Positions 14,910 through 16,124 of a DNA stretch of 16,124 bases are shown here, in pieces. Within the stretch, counting starts at the first letter, position 1; the number at the start of each line of letters is the position of its first letter. The position numbers were made by a program, and so were the translations under genes. Under the pieces are notes generated by a model. The model was given only the letters and a program-made list of their open reading frames with translations, was not told the DNA's origin and searched no databases. The DNA comes from an uncultured Ruminococcus sp. (GTDB lineage: Bacteria > Bacillota > Clostridia > Oscillospirales > Ruminococcaceae). Location of the stretch: assembly GCA_947177375.1 (NCBI GenBank), contig CAMWUF010000004.1:1-16124 (forward strand), written 5' to 3'.

Positions 14910-15149
14910 ATGCGATTAGATAAATATTTAAAAAATTCTCGACTCATCAAACGGCGGACGATTGCAAATGAAGTTTGTGATGCAGGAAAAGTTCTTGTGA
15001 ATCAAAAAGTTGCCAGAGCATCTTATGATGTGAAACTTGGTGATATTATCGAAATTCAAATGGGAACGAAACCTGTAACAGTCCGTGTGCTTGCGATTTC
15101 AGAACATGTCACAAAAGCTGATGCTTCGGCTATGTATGAAGTAGTTTAA
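14910..15149 (+). CDS. rqcP: RqcP, S4-domain protein of ribosome-associated quality control
   Basis: This 79-residue single S4-domain protein is of the RqcP/YabO (Hsp15-like) type. RqcP binds 50S subunits carrying stalled chains and helps RqcH add C-terminal alanine tails. The S4 fold is clear: MRLDKYLKNSRLIKRRTIA binds RNA, followed by GKVLVNQKVARASYDVKLGD and a final strand with TVRVL. It starts 2 nt after the lipoprotein stop. GAGGAGG (14887-14893), inside the acidic-tail codons of that gene, is the only purine-rich ribosome site but is unusually far, 16 nt from the ATG. In Bacillus, yabO lies next to mazG, with yabP, yabQ and divIC behind it. Here a terminator follows at once. Confidence 0.92.
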   Translation: MRLDKYLKNSRLIKRRTIANEVCDAGKVLVNQKVARASYDVKLGDIIEIQMGTKPVTVRVLAISEHVTKADASAMYEVV

Positions 15150-15170
15150 AAAAATTTTTAAAAATAGACA

Positions 15171-15199
15171 AAAACCGTCTGCAAAACAGGCGGTTTTTT
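15171..15199 (+). terminator. Intrinsic terminator after rqcP
   Basis: An 11-bp stem (15171-15181 with 15187-15197) has one G-U wobble, a GC-rich core, a 5-nt loop and a T-run to 15199. It closes the seven-gene operon that starts at the promoter at 9952. Confidence 0.88.
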
Positions 15200-15266
15200 G
15201 TTTGATTGATAGAATCTGAAAAAATTAAGAAAATTCTGCACATCTTAGAATGATTTTCCGTTGTAG

Positions 15267-15298
15267 TAATAGAAAAGCTGATAAAGCTTTATTTATTA
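15267..15298 (+). promoter_or_regulatory. Leader stem-loop before the ribosome site of the LRR gene
   Basis: AAAGCT (15274-15279) pairs with AGCTTT (15285-15290) around a 5-nt loop. An outer pair TAATA/TATTA (15267-15271 with 15294-15298) extends it past small mismatches. The hairpin ends 5 nt before AGGAGG (15304-15309). It could modulate mRNA stability or translation. No confident promoter is visible in 15200-15266. Confidence 0.35.
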
Positions 15299-15316
15299 TC
15301 TACAGGAGGTTTTATA

Positions 15317-16124
15317 ATGAAGAAAAATGTTTTGGCAATGCTATGTGCAGCATTGGTATTATCTGCAAATAGTGTAACTATTATGCCTGCTTTTGCAGAA
15401 GATGTGAAATCTGGTGAATGGGGAAAAGTAAATTGGACACTTGAAGATCATGTGCTGACTGTTTCGGGCAATGGAGATATTTATACAATTATTGGTTGGC
15501 ATGGTAGTACTTTGCCATCATGGAATGATTACAAAGATGATATTTATGAAATTATTCTGGAAGAGGGTATTACTGGAGCTGATGAAAGCGCATTTGCGAA
15601 TTATCCAAATCTTCAAAAAATTACAATTCCGTCTACATTTACAGAACTTGATCCCTATGTATTATATAACAATCCAAATTTAACAGAAATTAATGGCTTA
15701 GAATATATTGAAATATTTAATTATCGCTGTTTGTCTGATACCGCTTATACAGAACAAAATCCATTTATTATTAAAAATAATATATTATATTATGCTGAGG
15801 GTACTAATTTTGAAATTCCAGACGGCGTGACAGAAATTAAATCTTTTGCATTTGGGAATTGTGCAAGTAATGAATTTATTAATTATGAAGAAGAGGGAGA
15901 AAATGAAATTTTAGATAATTGTTATTATTATAGTATTACATTGCCAGATTCCGTAATCAAAATTGATGATTTTGCTTTTGCAGGTTGTGAGACTATGAAA
16001 AATATTACTATTCCTGAATCTGTAACAGAAATCGGTGATTATGCATTTTATAACTGCGTGAATTTAGATTCTTTGACATTGGGCGAAAAAGTCACTTCTA
16101 TTGGCAAAAAAACATTTTTTAATT
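15317..16124 (+). CDS. Secreted BspA-like leucine-rich-repeat protein, N-terminal part (3' end outside window)
   Basis: The frame is open to the window end (269 residues visible), so the gene is cut at its 3' end. AGGAGG lies 7 nt before the ATG. A signal peptide is clear: MKKN, a hydrophobic core, and a likely cut after AFA at residue 27. A short N-terminal unit with WGKVNWTLEDHVLTVSGNG, typical of BspA-like surface proteins, leads into LRR_5 repeats. The last three visible repeats have a 23-residue period, starting near residues 207, 230 and 253, with the pattern I-T-I-P-x-S-V-T-x-I-G-x-x-A-F-x-x-C. Earlier repeats near 97 and 161 are looser. Such proteins are exported and often bind surfaces, host proteins or fibre. 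Any C-terminal anchor, dockerin or enzyme domain would lie outside the window. Confidence 0.9.
   Translation, partial: MKKNVLAMLCAALVLSANSVTIMPAFAEDVKSGEWGKVNWTLEDHVLTVSGNGDIYTIIGWHGSTLPSWNDYKDDIYEIILEEGITGADESAFANYPNLQKITIPSTFTELDPYVLYNNPNLTEINGLEYIEIFNYRCLSDTAYTEQNPFIIKNNILYYAEGTNFEIPDGVTEIKSFAFGNCASNEFINYEEEGENEILDNCYYYSITLPDSVIKIDDFAFAGCETMKNITIPESVTEIGDYAFYNCVNLDSLTLGEKVTSIGKKTFFN

Overview
The window is low-GC (A/T-rich) DNA from a Gram-positive bacterium of the Firmicutes. The supporting signs are strong AGGAGG-type ribosome sites, consensus sigma-A promoters, a CdaA/CdaR c-di-AMP pair, a SpoVB-type flippase, a mazG-HU-rqcP cluster, threonine-rich linkers and a BspA-like leucine-rich-repeat protein. 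Together they suggest a gut or rumen clostridium close to Ruminococcus/Oscillospiraceae. That placement is an inference. It is compact, mostly core chromosome. I see no insertion sequence, prophage, CRISPR array, tRNA or rRNA, and no stretch over 300 bases without a gene.

Region 1 (1-3230, + strand) is the end of a glycan-transfer cassette. It holds a GT-C membrane glycosyltransferase whose 5' end lies outside the window, a polyprenyl-phosphate-type GT2 glycosyltransferase with two C-terminal membrane helices, and a YbhN/MprF-type (UPF0104) membrane protein. A perfect 12-bp stem-loop terminator, usable from both sides, separates it from the convergent next unit.

Region 2 (3228-5581, - strand) is the cdaA-cdaR unit (c-di-AMP synthase and its YbbR-domain regulator). 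It has its own consensus promoter and a stem-loop placed at the predicted transcription start. The glmM gene that usually follows cdaR is not here.

Region 3 (5600-8250, - strand) is ispD-ispF (MEP isoprenoid pathway), then a DUF3343 putative Se/S carrier and a cysteine-desulfurase-like PLP enzyme. Two 4-nt overlaps and short gaps suggest one operon from a near-perfect promoter upstream of ispD. A SpoVB-like flippase (8267-9880, -) lies upstream of it.

Region 4 (9952-15199, + strand) reads as one seven-gene transcription unit with a visible promoter and terminator: a class I aminotransferase, a 179-residue protein of unknown function, trpS, mazG, an HU-type DNA-binding protein, a threonine-rich lipoprotein and rqcP. 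It mixes amino-acid metabolism and tRNA charging with nucleotide-pool cleaning, nucleoid structure and ribosome rescue. The lipoprotein is an outsider in an otherwise conserved mazG/HU/rqcP neighbourhood.

Region 5 (15200-16124, + strand) starts a secreted BspA-type leucine-rich-repeat protein that runs off the window end. I found no clearly new multi-gene system. The most useful leads are the unknown gene before trpS, the inserted lipoprotein, the 5'-terminal stem-loops at cdaA and ispD, the threonine-rich extracellular segments near a glycan-transfer cassette, and the Se/S-carrier pair joined to isoprenoid genes.
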